From the NCBI RefSeq assembly GCF_000744815.1, contig NZ_JQMQ01000005.1:1310055-1374054 (forward strand): a stretch of DNA of 64,000 bases, given 5' to 3'. The DNA is from Phaeacidiphilus oryzae TH49 (GTDB taxonomy: Bacteria; Actinomycetota; Actinomycetes; Streptomycetales; Streptomycetaceae). The position numbers and the translations under genes are program-made. Under the pieces are notes generated by a model, which worked only from the letters and a program-made list of their open reading frames with translations, made no database searches and was not told where the DNA came from. Each line of letters starts with the position of its first letter. Within the stretch, counting starts at the first letter, position 1. Of the stretch, positions 8,288 to 17,400 are shown one piece after another.

Positions 8288-9207
8288 GGTCGGCGAGTCT
8301 GGCCATCCGCGGCGGCCGCGCGCGAGCGGTTTCCCTCCGCCCCGGCCGGCAGCCGGGCGACCAGCGCGCGGACGGCCGGCGGCGGGGCCGGCCGCCACAC
8401 CAGGACGAGGAGACCGGGGACGGTGGCGTCGGTGATCGGGAGGGCGGTGAGGCGGTCGCGGTAGCGGGGGGCCATCGACTCGCTGAGGAGGCCGACGCCG
8501 AGGCCGCGGGCGGAGAGGTCGGCGATCGCGTCGGCGGCGCTGGCCTCCAGGGCGACGGCGGGCTGGACGCCGGCGGCGGCGCAGCAGCGGTCGAAGACCG
8601 ACCGCAGGCCGCTGCCCTCGGGCATGGAGATGAGTTGACGGCCCGTCAGATCGCGGAGGCGGAGCCGCTTGCGGCCGGCCAGCGGGTGCCCGGGGGCGAC
8701 CACGGCCACCAGCGGCTCGCTGACCAGGACGCGGGAGTCGAGGCCGGCGGGCGGCTCGCCCGCGGTACCGACCAGCGCGACGTCGACGGCGCCCGAGCGG
8801 ACCTCCTCGACCAGGCGGTCCGAGCGGCCCTCGAGGAGGGAGACGGCGACCCCCGGATGGGCGCCGTGGAAGGCGGCGAGCGCGTCGAAGAACGGGGTGA
8901 CGGTGCAGCCGACCACCATCCCGACCGTCACCCGGCCCCGGATCAACTCGCTGACCTCGCCGACCGCCTGGCCCACCGCCTCGGCCGCGGCCAGCGCCGC
9001 GCGGGCGTGCCCCAGGGCGGCGGCTCCGGCGGCGGTGAGGGTGGCGGTGCGGGCGGAGCGGTCGAACAGCTCGGCGCCCAGCTCCCGCTCCAGCTGCCTG
9101 ATCTGCGCGCTGACCCCGGACTGGCTGATGTGCACCCGCTCCGCGGCCCGGGTGAAGTTCCGCTCCTCGGCGACCGCGACGAAGTACTCCAGCTGCCTCA
9201 GGTCCAT
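8284..9207 (-). CDS. LysR-family transcriptional regulator
   Basis: The 307-aa protein has an N-terminal helix-turn-helix (MDLRQLEYFVAVAEERNF, then RVHISQSGVSAQIRQLERELG) and a two-lobed substrate-binding domain (GRVTVGMVVGC, DVALVGTAGE, GLGVGLLSESMAP). I chose ATG 9207, which matches the canonical family N-terminus. There is no clear ribosome site, so the transcript may be leaderless or nearly so. It is translationally coupled to the SDR and diverges from the NTF2-like gene at 9278 across only 70 bp, so it probably controls both from that gap. Confidence 0.87.
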   Translation of the reverse strand: MDLRQLEYFVAVAEERNFTRAAERVHISQSGVSAQIRQLERELGAELFDRSARTATLTAAGAAALGHARAALAAAEAVGQAVGEVSELIRGRVTVGMVVGCTVTPFFDALAAFHGAHPGVAVSLLEGRSDRLVEEVRSGAVDVALVGTAGEPPAGLDSRVLVSEPLVAVVAPGHPLAGRKRLRLRDLTGRQLISMPEGSGLRSVFDRCCAAAGVQPAVALEASAADAIADLSARGLGVGLLSESMAPRYRDRLTALPITDATVPGLLVLVWRPAPPPAVRALVARLPAGAEGNRSRAAAADGQTRRP

Positions 9208-9277
9208 GAGTGTGGATTCTAGTACCCAGAAGAACCATCTGTTGGACTTCTGGTCGAGGGCGGCCGACGATGGACTC

Positions 9278-9685
9278 ATGAACGACGACGAGAACCCCGA
9301 GACGATCGACTACGAGGCCTACCCCAAGGCGATGCGGCCGGAGGACATCACCCGGCTCTTCGTCGAGCGCTCCAACCAGGGGGACGCCGCCGGAGTCGCG
9401 GCCCTCTACGCCGAGGACGCCGTCCTCGCCTACCCGCCCGGCTCGCGGACGGTCGGCCGGGAGGCCATCCGCGAGCTCTGGGCGAAGGTGCTGGCGAACC
9501 GGCCGCGCTTCCGGCCGGAGACCCCGCTGCCCACCCTCCTCAGCGCGGACGGCGACCTCGCGCTGACCTCGACCCCGCCCGGCGACGGGGCCGGCGCCCG
9601 CGCGCAGGTGGTCCGCCGCCGGCCGGACGGGAGCTGGGTACGGGTGCTGGACCAGCCGGAGTTCGTCCACCCGGACGCCGGCTGA
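9278..9685 (+). CDS. NTF2-like / SnoaL-type nuclear transport factor fold protein
   Basis: The 135-aa protein has an NTF2-like cone fold suggested by ITRLFVERSNQGDAAGVAALYAEDAVLAYPPG, followed by VGREAIRELWAKVL. This is the common DUF4440/SnoaL arrangement in which a helix pair precedes the sheet. Such proteins are small isomerases, cyclases or ligand-binding proteins, and no specific reaction can be assigned. It diverges from the LysR regulator and is probably its target. It ends 4 bp from the stop of the convergent lyase gene. Confidence 0.72.
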   Translation: MNDDENPETIDYEAYPKAMRPEDITRLFVERSNQGDAAGVAALYAEDAVLAYPPGSRTVGREAIRELWAKVLANRPRFRPETPLPTLLSADGDLALTSTPPGDGAGARAQVVRRRPDGSWVRVLDQPEFVHPDAG

Positions 9686-9689
9686 CCGG

Positions 9690-11138
9690 TCAGGCCGGCG
9701 CGGGAGCCGAGAGGAGGGCCGCCGCGGCCTCGACGTCGCCGGTGAGGTTGCGGTCCTCGACCGACGAGGGAAGCCGCTCGGCCGCCCGGTCGTAGAAGGC
9801 GGCCAACTCGCCGCCGCCCGGCGGACGGAGACCGCGCATCCGGAGGGCGCGGACGGCCGCCACCAGCTCGCAGGCGAGGACCAGCCGGAAGTGGTCCACC
9901 GACTCGCGCAGCCGGCGGGCGCCGGTGGAGGCGAAGCTGGCGTGCTCCTCCACCCCGCGCGAGATCACCGCATGACCGAGGGTCACCGGCTGGGCGGCGC
10001 CGCGCAGTTCGGCGAGCGCGGACTGCGCCGCATACTCGACGATCATCACCCCGCTGCTGCCGTCGGCCGCCGTGGCGAGGAACGGCGGCTGGCCGGTGAA
10101 GGCCGGTTCGACCAGGACGCCCAGCCGGCTGGTGGACAGCTCGGCGGTGCCGAGGAGGCCCAGCCGGTACTGGTCCAGGGCCAGCCCGAGCCGGGCCAGA
10201 TGGAAGCCGCCGTGGTGGTGGTAGGTCGCGGCGGCGGCCTCCAGCAGCGGGTTCTCCGCGGCCGCGTTGAGCTCCACGGCCAGCACCTCGTCCAGCGAGG
10301 CCCGGGCGTCCAGCGCCGCCCCGTGGACCTGCGGCAGGCAGCGGAACCCGAACGGGTCCTGCACCAGGGCCGGCTGCCAGTCGGCGTCGGCCAGCAGCTC
10401 CCGCATCCAGGCGGAGAAGGCGGCCGCCCCGGCGTGCGGCCGGCGTTCGTGGACGTAGGCCGCGTAGGGCTGACCGGAGCCGCGGACCGCGGTCAGGGTG
10501 AGCGCCGCCACCAGCGGCAGCCGGTCCAGCAGCAGGCCCAGATCGGTGGCGGCCAGCGCGGTCTGACCGATCGTCAGGGCGCTGCTGGAGATCAGCGGCA
10601 GGGCGTCCCAGCGGGTGAGCCGCAGCGGCTCCGGCGGCTCGCCCGTGCCGCCGTGCCAGGGCCGCTCCCCGGCCAGCGTCAGGCCGAGCTCGGCCAGGGC
10701 GGAGAGGTCGCCGGTGCCGATCGCGCCGAGCGCGTGGACGGTCGGCAGATGGCCGCCGGCCAGCGCCTCGGCCAGCCGGTCCACGACACCGACCTGCACC
10801 GCGCAGCCGCCGGCCAGCAGCTGGTTGAGGCGGACCGCGAGCATCGCCCGGGCCTCCTCGTCCGGCACGACCGGGCCGATGCCGCCGCTGTGGCTGCGCA
10901 GCAGCCGCATGCCGAAGAGCTCGGCGGACTCCGCGCTGACGGTGGCGGTGCGGTTGGCGCCGACCCCCGTGCTGTGCCCGTAGACCGGTCGGTGGGCGGT
11001 GGCCTCGGCGGCCAGCTTGCGGTTCTCGTCGAGGGCGCGGCGGGCGTCGGCGTCCACGGCGGGCAGCGCCTCCCGCCGGGCCAGGGCGGTGACCTGATCG
11101 GCCGTCAGCGACCTGCCGTCCAGGGCTGTGCCGGGCAT
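9690..11138 (-). CDS. Aromatic amino acid lyase-family protein lacking the MIO triad
   Basis: The 482-aa protein has the fold of histidine/phenylalanine ammonia-lyases: YGHSTGVGANR (active-site Tyr loop), LRSHSGGIGPVV, LNQLLAGGCAVQ, QDPFGFRCLPQVHGA, NAAAENPL and a helical C-terminus. The segment that should hold the Ala-Ser-Gly triad forming the electrophilic MIO cofactor (normally GS(V/I)GASGDL) reads GAIGTGDLSAL, one residue shorter and without ASG. Ordinary deamination through MIO therefore looks impossible as encoded. The gene overlaps the upstream MFS transporter by 1 bp (TGATG), so a joint role in an amino acid or aryl-acid pathway is likely. It could be a regulatory homologue or a mechanistically distinct lyase. 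Confidence 0.75.
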   Translation of the reverse strand: MPGTALDGRSLTADQVTALARREALPAVDADARRALDENRKLAAEATAHRPVYGHSTGVGANRTATVSAESAELFGMRLLRSHSGGIGPVVPDEEARAMLAVRLNQLLAGGCAVQVGVVDRLAEALAGGHLPTVHALGAIGTGDLSALAELGLTLAGERPWHGGTGEPPEPLRLTRWDALPLISSSALTIGQTALAATDLGLLLDRLPLVAALTLTAVRGSGQPYAAYVHERRPHAGAAAFSAWMRELLADADWQPALVQDPFGFRCLPQVHGAALDARASLDEVLAVELNAAAENPLLEAAAATYHHHGGFHLARLGLALDQYRLGLLGTAELSTSRLGVLVEPAFTGQPPFLATAADGSSGVMIVEYAAQSALAELRGAAQPVTLGHAVISRGVEEHASFASTGARRLRESVDHFRLVLACELVAAVRALRMRGLRPPGGGELAAFYDRAAERLPSSVEDRNLTGDVEAAAALLSAPAPA

Positions 11139-12508
11139 CAGTGCACCCACACTTCGGTGGTGGACGAGTCCCGGGTCTCCGGCGCCCAGAGGACGCTGAC
11201 GACCGTGCCGAGCAGCAGCACCAGCGCCATCCAGGCCATCGACCAGCCGATGCCGAGCGAGTCCAGGCTGATCGGCAGCAGGAAGGTGCCGACGGCGGAG
11301 GCGATCCGGCTGGTGCCGTTGAGGAAGCCCACGCCGGAGCCGCGGAGCGGGGTCGGGAACAGCTCCGGCGGGTAGACCTGGGTGATGTTGGACGCGCCGG
11401 CCATCACGAAGGTGTAGACGATGAACGGCACCATCAGCAGCAGGCCGGAGGTGCCGCTCAGGGCGGCCATCAGCGCCAGGCAGACGGTGAGGACGACGAA
11501 GGTGCCGATGGTGAAAGGACGCCGGCCCATCCGCTGCACCGGCCACAGCCCGATCACGCCGCCGAGCAGCAGCGCCAGGTTGAGGACCAGGTTCTGGGTG
11601 TCGGCGTCGGAGATGTGGAGGGTGCCGAGGATCTGCGCCATGAAGGTGTAGATGGCGAAGTAGGGCAGTACCTGGGCGCTGTAGAAGACGACGCCGAACC
11701 AGGTGTTCCGGGCCTGGCCGCGGGCGAAGAGCTCGCGGTACCCCGCGGCCGGGAGCGCCTCGGTGGCCTGCGCGGACTCGGTCTCGGCGGTGGCCTCCTG
11801 GCGGAGGAAGTCCCGGCGGATCCGGGCCGCCTCCTCGAACCGGCCGCGGGAGGCCAGCCAGCTCGGCGACTCCGGGATGCCGATCCGCAGCAGCAGCACC
11901 AGCAGCGCGGGCAGCGCGCCACTGGCCAGCAGCCAGTGCGCGGCGGTGTCGGTCATCGGCAGGTAGGTGCCGAGGACGTTGGCCAGGACATAGCCGACCG
12001 TCCACAGCACGGTGAGCGAGCCGAGGAGGACCCCGCGCAGCCGGCGCGGGGCGAACTCGGAGAGGAGGGTGGGGCCGACGGCGTAGTCGGCGCCCAGACC
12101 GAAGCCGATCACCAGCCGGAGGATGAAGAGCAGCGGCGCGCTGTGCGCCCAGAACTGGGCCGCCGAGGCGATGGTGATCAGGATGAAGTTGTAGAGGTAC
12201 AGCTTCTGCCGGCCGATGGCGTCCGCCACCCGGCCGAGGAGGATGCTGCCGACCAGCAGGCCGATCAGGGCGGAGGCGCCGAGGAGGCCCTGCCACACCC
12301 CGGAGAGGCGCATGCTCGTGTTCAGCACCGGGAGGACCGCCCCGATGATGCCGAGCGCGTAGCCGTCGGAGAAGTTGGCCCCGAAGGTCGTCGCGGTCAC
12401 CCGGAGATGGAAGCCGGTGAGCGGCTCGCGTGCGGCCGCGTCGTCCGGCGCGCCGGCCCCGGCCGTTCTGGTGCCGGTCGTGTCCCCAGCCGTCCCTGCT
12501 ACTGCCAT
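11138..12508 (-). CDS. MFS transporter, sugar/aromatic-acid porter type
   Basis: The 456-aa, 12-helix major facilitator has a conserved loop GRVADAIGRQK between helices 2 and 3, a repeated motif PVQRMGRRPF in the second half, and PESPSWLASRGRFEEAARI before the central loop, all hallmarks of the sugar-porter/NiaP-like group. ATG 12508 is chosen because GGAGG lies 7 nt upstream; the longer reading to 12760 runs through an AT-rich promoter region. It is translationally coupled to the lyase-like gene and probably imports or exports the compound that protein handles. Confidence 0.85.
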   Translation of the reverse strand: MAVAGTAGDTTGTRTAGAGAPDDAAAREPLTGFHLRVTATTFGANFSDGYALGIIGAVLPVLNTSMRLSGVWQGLLGASALIGLLVGSILLGRVADAIGRQKLYLYNFILITIASAAQFWAHSAPLLFILRLVIGFGLGADYAVGPTLLSEFAPRRLRGVLLGSLTVLWTVGYVLANVLGTYLPMTDTAAHWLLASGALPALLVLLLRIGIPESPSWLASRGRFEEAARIRRDFLRQEATAETESAQATEALPAAGYRELFARGQARNTWFGVVFYSAQVLPYFAIYTFMAQILGTLHISDADTQNLVLNLALLLGGVIGLWPVQRMGRRPFTIGTFVVLTVCLALMAALSGTSGLLLMVPFIVYTFVMAGASNITQVYPPELFPTPLRGSGVGFLNGTSRIASAVGTFLLPISLDSLGIGWSMAWMALVLLLGTVVSVLWAPETRDSSTTEVWVH

Positions 12509-12525
12509 GTGCCTGCCTCCGAGGT

Positions 12526-12597
12526 CTGTGGGCAGCCCACAGCATGCTTGTAATTTGCCAGTCACACAATAGTCAGACTGAAAAAACTCATTCAGTC
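12526..12597. promoter_or_regulatory. AT-rich promoter island with two inverted repeats
   Basis: The region between the MFS gene and the divergent chitinase is strikingly AT-rich at 12545-12597 compared with its surroundings. It contains two inverted repeats: CTGTGGGCAGCCCACAG (12526-12542, 8-bp arms) and GACTGAA-8 nt-TTCAGTC (12576-12597). A further CAGTC copy lies close by. The placement upstream of the MFS/lyase operon suits operator sites. No regulator gene adjoins, so the binding protein is unknown. Confidence 0.5.
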
Positions 12598-12623
12598 GGG
12601 CGGCCGACGGGGACGGCCAGGCG

Positions 12624-12639
12624 GTTGGTCTAGTCCTAT
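12624..12639. promoter_or_regulatory. DasR-box-like element upstream of the chitinase gene
   Basis: GTTGGTCTAGTCCTAT resembles the DasR-responsive element (consensus around ACTGGTCTAGACCACT) and the TGGTCTAGACC repeats of Streptomyces chitinase promoters. It lies 79 bp before the chitinase start. The left half (TGGTCTAG) is intact and the right half is weaker. This is a motif resemblance by eye. Control by N-acetylglucosamine through DasR is inferred from it. Confidence 0.45.
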
Positions 12640-12717
12640 TGACAGGAACCTGCCGTGGGAGTTCAGTTGCGGGGCCACGAGTTCCCGACCGTTCCCGAGC
12701 CCCACAGGGAGGCCCAA

Positions 12718-14442
12718 GTGTTAGGCAGCAGAGGCAGGTTGGCGGCGGTCGCCGGGACACTGACGTTCCTGGCGTCCGCCGCCCTCGGCGTGCTCGGCGC
12801 GAGCCCCAGCGCGGCCGCGACCAGCGTGTACTCGGTGGCCCCGTACACCGACATGTCCAACGGGCAGGAGCCGCTGCTCGACACCGCCATCACCCAGCAC
12901 GGGCTGAAGGCCTTCACCGCGGCCTTCGTCATCGGCACCGGCTGCAGCCAGGAGTGGGGGGACACCCTGCCGGTCGGCGGTGACTCCTACACCGACCCGG
13001 AGATCGCCAAGGCGGTGTCCGAGGGGGCCTCGGTGATCGTCTCCTCGGGCGGGGCCGACGGCGAGCCGCTCGCCTGGACCTGCACCGACCAGAGCAGCAT
13101 CGAGGCCGGCTACCAGGCGATCATCAACGACTACGGCGTCCAGCAGCTGGACTTCGACGTCGAGGGCGCGGCCATCGCCGACACCGCCGCCGCGGCCCGG
13201 CAGATGCAGGCGATGAAGGACCTCAAGGCGGCCGACCCCGCGCTGCGGTTCTCGATGACCCTGCCGGTGCTGCCGAGCGGGCTCACCTCGGACGGCGTCG
13301 GCATCCTGCAGGCGGCGAAGAACGCGGGCATCCGGATCGACGTCGTCAACCTCATGGCGATGGACTACTACCAGGGCACCTCGGCCGACATGGGCGCGGA
13401 CGCGATCGCGGCGGCGAAGGCCACACTGGCCCAGATGCAGTCCGTCGACCCCGGCTACACCTATGCCGACCTCGGCCTCACCCCGATGATCGGCAAGAAC
13501 GACGACGGCTCCACCTTCACCCTGGCCGACGCCCAGAGCGTGGAGTCCTTCGCGGCGCAGAACGGCCTGGGCCGGCTCTCCTTCTGGGCCGTCACCCGCG
13601 ATCAGCCCTGCGGCGGAACCGCCAACTCCCTCTCCACCTGCAGCGAGATCGGCCAGAGCCCCCTCGCCTTCACCGACGCCTTCGTGCCGTACGAGGGGTC
13701 CTCCGGGGGCGGGGGCGGCGGCGGGACCACCGGCAGCGACTTCTCGCTCTCCGTGTCGCCGGGCTCCGGCAGTGCGGCTCCCGGCGGTTCGGCCACCGCC
13801 GAGGTGGCGACGGGGGTCGCCGCCGGCTCCGCCGAGCCGGTCGCCCTCTCCGCGAGCGGGGCCCCGAGCGGGGTGAGCGTCTCGTTCAGCCCGTCCTCGG
13901 TCACCTCGGGCGGCTCCAGCACCCTCACCGCCGCGGTCGCCGGCGGGGTGGCGGCGGGCAGTTACCCGATCACGGTGACCGGCACGGCCGCCTCCGGCAG
14001 CCACAGCGCGACCTACACCCTGACCGTCTCCGGCGGCGGCAGCGGCAGCGGCGGCGGCTCCGGGGCGCTCGCCAACGGCGGCTTCGAGACCGGCGGCCTC
14101 AGCCCGTGGACCTGCCAGAGCGGCGACGCGGTGGTCGGCGGCCCGGTCCACTCCGGGAGCCACGCCGTAGAGATCTCCCCGACCGGCAGCCAGACCGGCG
14201 AGTGCGACCAGACGGTCACCCTGAAGCCGAACACCTCCTACACCCTCTCCGGCTGGGTCCAGGGCGACTACGCCTACCTCGGCGTGAACGGCGGCGCGAG
14301 CGCCGATACCTGGTCCTCGTCCGGGAGCTGGAACCAGCTGAAGGTCCCGTTCACCACCGGTTCCAGCGGCACCGTGACGGTCTACGTCCACGGCTGGTAC
14401 GGCCAGGGCGCGGTGTACGCCGACGACCTGTCACTGGGCTGA
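12718..14442 (+). CDS. Secreted GH18 chitinase with C-terminal Ig-like and carbohydrate-binding domains
   Basis: The 574-aa exported enzyme should cleave chitin or related GlcNAc polymers. A Tat/Sec-like signal (basic LGSRGRLAAVAG, then a hydrophobic core ending SPSAAAT) precedes a GH18 barrel with the catalytic stretch LDFDVEG (acid/base Glu about residue 149), MTLPVLP, NLMAMDYYQG and LSFWAVTRDQPC. A Gly/Ser linker leads to an Ig-like repeat (FSLSVSPGSG to YTLTVSG) and a jelly-roll module beginning ANGGFETGGLSPW, typical of carbohydrate binding. GTG 12718 has AGGGAGG 5 nt upstream, which makes codon 2 a TTA leucine codon. TTA needs the bldA tRNA in Streptomyces, so expression is probably developmentally timed. 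Confidence 0.87.
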   Translation: MLGSRGRLAAVAGTLTFLASAALGVLGASPSAAATSVYSVAPYTDMSNGQEPLLDTAITQHGLKAFTAAFVIGTGCSQEWGDTLPVGGDSYTDPEIAKAVSEGASVIVSSGGADGEPLAWTCTDQSSIEAGYQAIINDYGVQQLDFDVEGAAIADTAAAARQMQAMKDLKAADPALRFSMTLPVLPSGLTSDGVGILQAAKNAGIRIDVVNLMAMDYYQGTSADMGADAIAAAKATLAQMQSVDPGYTYADLGLTPMIGKNDDGSTFTLADAQSVESFAAQNGLGRLSFWAVTRDQPCGGTANSLSTCSEIGQSPLAFTDAFVPYEGSSGGGGGGGTTGSDFSLSVSPGSGSAAPGGSATAEVATGVAAGSAEPVALSASGAPSGVSVSFSPSSVTSGGSSTLTAAVAGGVAAGSYPITVTGTAASGSHSATYTLTVSGGGSGSGGGSGALANGGFETGGLSPWTCQSGDAVVGGPVHSGSHAVEISPTGSQTGECDQTVTLKPNTSYTLSGWVQGDYAYLGVNGGASADTWSSSGSWNQLKVPFTTGSSGTVTVYVHGWYGQGAVYADDLSLG

Positions 14443-14449
14443 CGATCCG

Positions 14450-17400
14450 TCACCAGGTGTCCACGAACGGCCGGCGCTCCCGGCCCTCCGGCCGCGCGGC
14501 CGGGGTGCCGGGCGCGGGCAGCGCCGCCAGGATGCGGGCCCTCGTATCCGCCGGGTCGATGACGTCGTCGATCTCGAGGGCGGCGGCCGTGTTGACCGCC
14601 TTGCCGCGCTCGTACATCGCGTCGACCAGGCGCCGGTACTCGGCCTCGCGGGCCACCGGGTCCTCGACGGCCTCCAGTTCGCGGCGGTAGCCGAGCCGGA
14701 CGGCGCCCTCCAGGCCCATCCCGCCGAACTCCCCGCTGGGCCAGGCGAGAGTGGCCGCGGGTGCGTGGGTGGAGCCGCCGAGCATCGCCATCGCGCCCAG
14801 CCCGTACGCCTTCCGCAGCACCACGGCGACCAGCGGCACGGTGAGGTTGGCGCCGCCGACGAACATCCGGCTGAAGTGCCGTACGGTGGCGGTCCGTTCG
14901 GACTCCGGGCCGACCATGAAGCCGGGGGTGTCGCAGAGCGAGACGATCGGCAGGCCGAAGGCCTCGCAGAGCTGGAGGAAGCGGGCGGCCTTGTCGGCGG
15001 CGTCGGCGTCGATGGCCCCGCCCAGGTGCAGCGGGTTGCTGGCGATCACCCCGACCGGGCGGCCGGCCAGCCGGGCCAGGCAGGTCCTGATGCCGACGCC
15101 GAAGGCCTCGCGGAGCTCGAGCACCGAGTCGGTGTCGAAGATCCCGGTGGCGGCGGCGTGGACGTCGTAGGCCCGGCGGCGGTTCTCCGGGACGACGTGC
15201 CGCAGCAGGCGCTGGTCGGGGGCGGTCCACTCGGACTCGGGGGCGGCCCGGCCGGCGATCGCGTCCTGGAAGTAGGAGAGGTACCGGCGGGCCAGCCGGA
15301 CCGCGTCGGCGTCGTCCGCGGCGACCAGGTCGACCACGCCGTTGGCGGTCTGCACCTCGATCGGGCCGATGTCCTCGGGGCGGTGGACGCCGAGGCCGCC
15401 GCCCTCGATCATCGCCGGGCCGCCCATCCCGATGTTGGCGTCCGGGGTGGCGATCACCACGTCGCAGCAGCCCAGCAGGGCCGCGTTGCCGGCGAAGCAG
15501 CGGCCGGAGGCGATCCCGACCAGCGGCACCCGGCCGCTCAGCCGGGCCAGTTGGCGGAAGGTGGGGACGTCCAGGCCGGCCACCTTGGTGGTGTCGGTGT
15601 CGCCGGGGCGTCCGCCGCCGCCCTCGGCGAAGAGCACCACCGGCAGCCGGCCGCGCCCGGCGAGCTCCAGCATCCGGTCGGTCTTGCGGTGGTTGACGAA
15701 CCCCTGGGTGCCGGCCAGCACGGTGTAGTCGTAGGACATGGCGACGCAGCGCTCGCCGTTGACGGTCGCAGTGCCGGTGACCATGCCGTCGGCCGGGGTG
15801 TTGGCGATCAGGTCGTCCAGCGGACGGCGCTGCCGCTGGGCGGCGATGGCCAGGGCGCCGTGCTCGGCGAAGGAGGCCGGGTCGTCGCAGAGGTCGGCGA
15901 TGTTCTCGCGGGCGGTGCGCCGGCCGACACGGTGCCGCCTGGCGACCGCCTCCGGTCGTCCGGCGTCCAGGCCCACGGCGTGCCGGGCGAGGGATTCGGC
16001 CAGGTCGGGGCGGATCCGGTCGGGGTCCTGGGCCTCCTCGGCGACGGCGGGGCCGGCCCCGGAATCCGAGGGGGCGAGGAGGGCGAGGAGGACGCCCTCG
16101 TCCACCGTCTCGCCGACGGCGGCGGGCAGGCGGAGGACGCTTCCCGCGGCCGGGGCGCGGACCACGTGCTCCATCTTCATCGCCTCCAGCACCATCAACC
16201 GCTGGCCCCGGCCGACCTGTTCGGCGACGGCGACGTCCAGGGAGAGCACGGTGCCGGCGAGCGGCGCGCGCACGGCGGCGGTGTCCTCGCCCTCGCCCTC
16301 GTCCTCGCCCAGGGGTTCCTCCGGCGGCTCGTCACCGGCCGCACCGGCCACTCCCCCGGCGGCCACCAGTTCGGCCACCCGCCCGGTGTGGACGCGGCCG
16401 GCCGGCAGCTCGGGCAGCGCCAGCACCGCTTCCAGCAGCGCCGCACCCGTGCGGACCCCGTCCACCCGCAGCTCGGCCAGCGCCCGGCGGGCCCGCTCCA
16501 CGGCGGCGGACGGACTCCCGCCCCGGACCACGATCTTGGCCAGCAGCGGGTCGTAGCGGACGCCGACCGCGTCCCCCGGCCGGCAGGCGGTGTCCACCCG
16601 CACGCCGGGGCCGGTCGGCAGGTCGAAGCGGCGGAGGGTGCCCGCGGACGGGCGGGCCTCCCCGTCCGGGCCCAACCGCTCGGCGTAGAGCCGGAGTTGG
16701 ACGGCGCTTCCGCGCGGGGCGGGCGGCGGTCCGGCCAGCCCGAGGGCGTCCAGAGTCTCGCCGACGGCTATCCGCAGCTGCGCGGCGACCAGGTCGACTC
16801 CGGTCACCTCCTCGGTGACGGTGTGCTCGACCTGGAGCCGGGGGTTGGCCTCCAGGAACCAGAACCCGCCGTCCTGGACCAGGAATTCGAAGGTGCCCAG
16901 CCCGCGGTAGGCCACCTCGCCGGCGAGCCGCAGCGCGGCCCCGATCAACCTGTCCCGGAGCGCGGGGTCCAGCCCCGGTGCCGGGGCCAGCTCGATCAGC
17001 TTCTGGTTGCGGCGCTGCGCACTGCAGTCCCGCTCCCACAGGTGGGACACCGCGCCGGTGCCGTCCCCGAGGACCTGCACCTCGATGTGGCGGGCCCCGG
17101 TGAGCAGCCGCTCGGCGTAGACCTCGGCCCGGCCGAAGGCCGTACCGGCCTCGGAGGCGCACCGCTGCCAGGCCTCGGCCAGCCCCTCCGGGTCGCGGAC
17201 GGCGCGCAGCCCGCGCCCGCCGCCCCCGCCGACCGCCTTCACCATCAGCGATCCGTGCTCGGCCAGCAGCCGGCGGGCCGCCCCGATGCCCTCCCCCGGC
17301 TCCGTGCCCGGCAGCACCGGCACCCCGAGGGACTTCGCGAGCGCCCTGGCCCGCGCCTTGTCCCCGAGCAGCTCCAGCACCTCAGGCGCGGGCCCCACGA

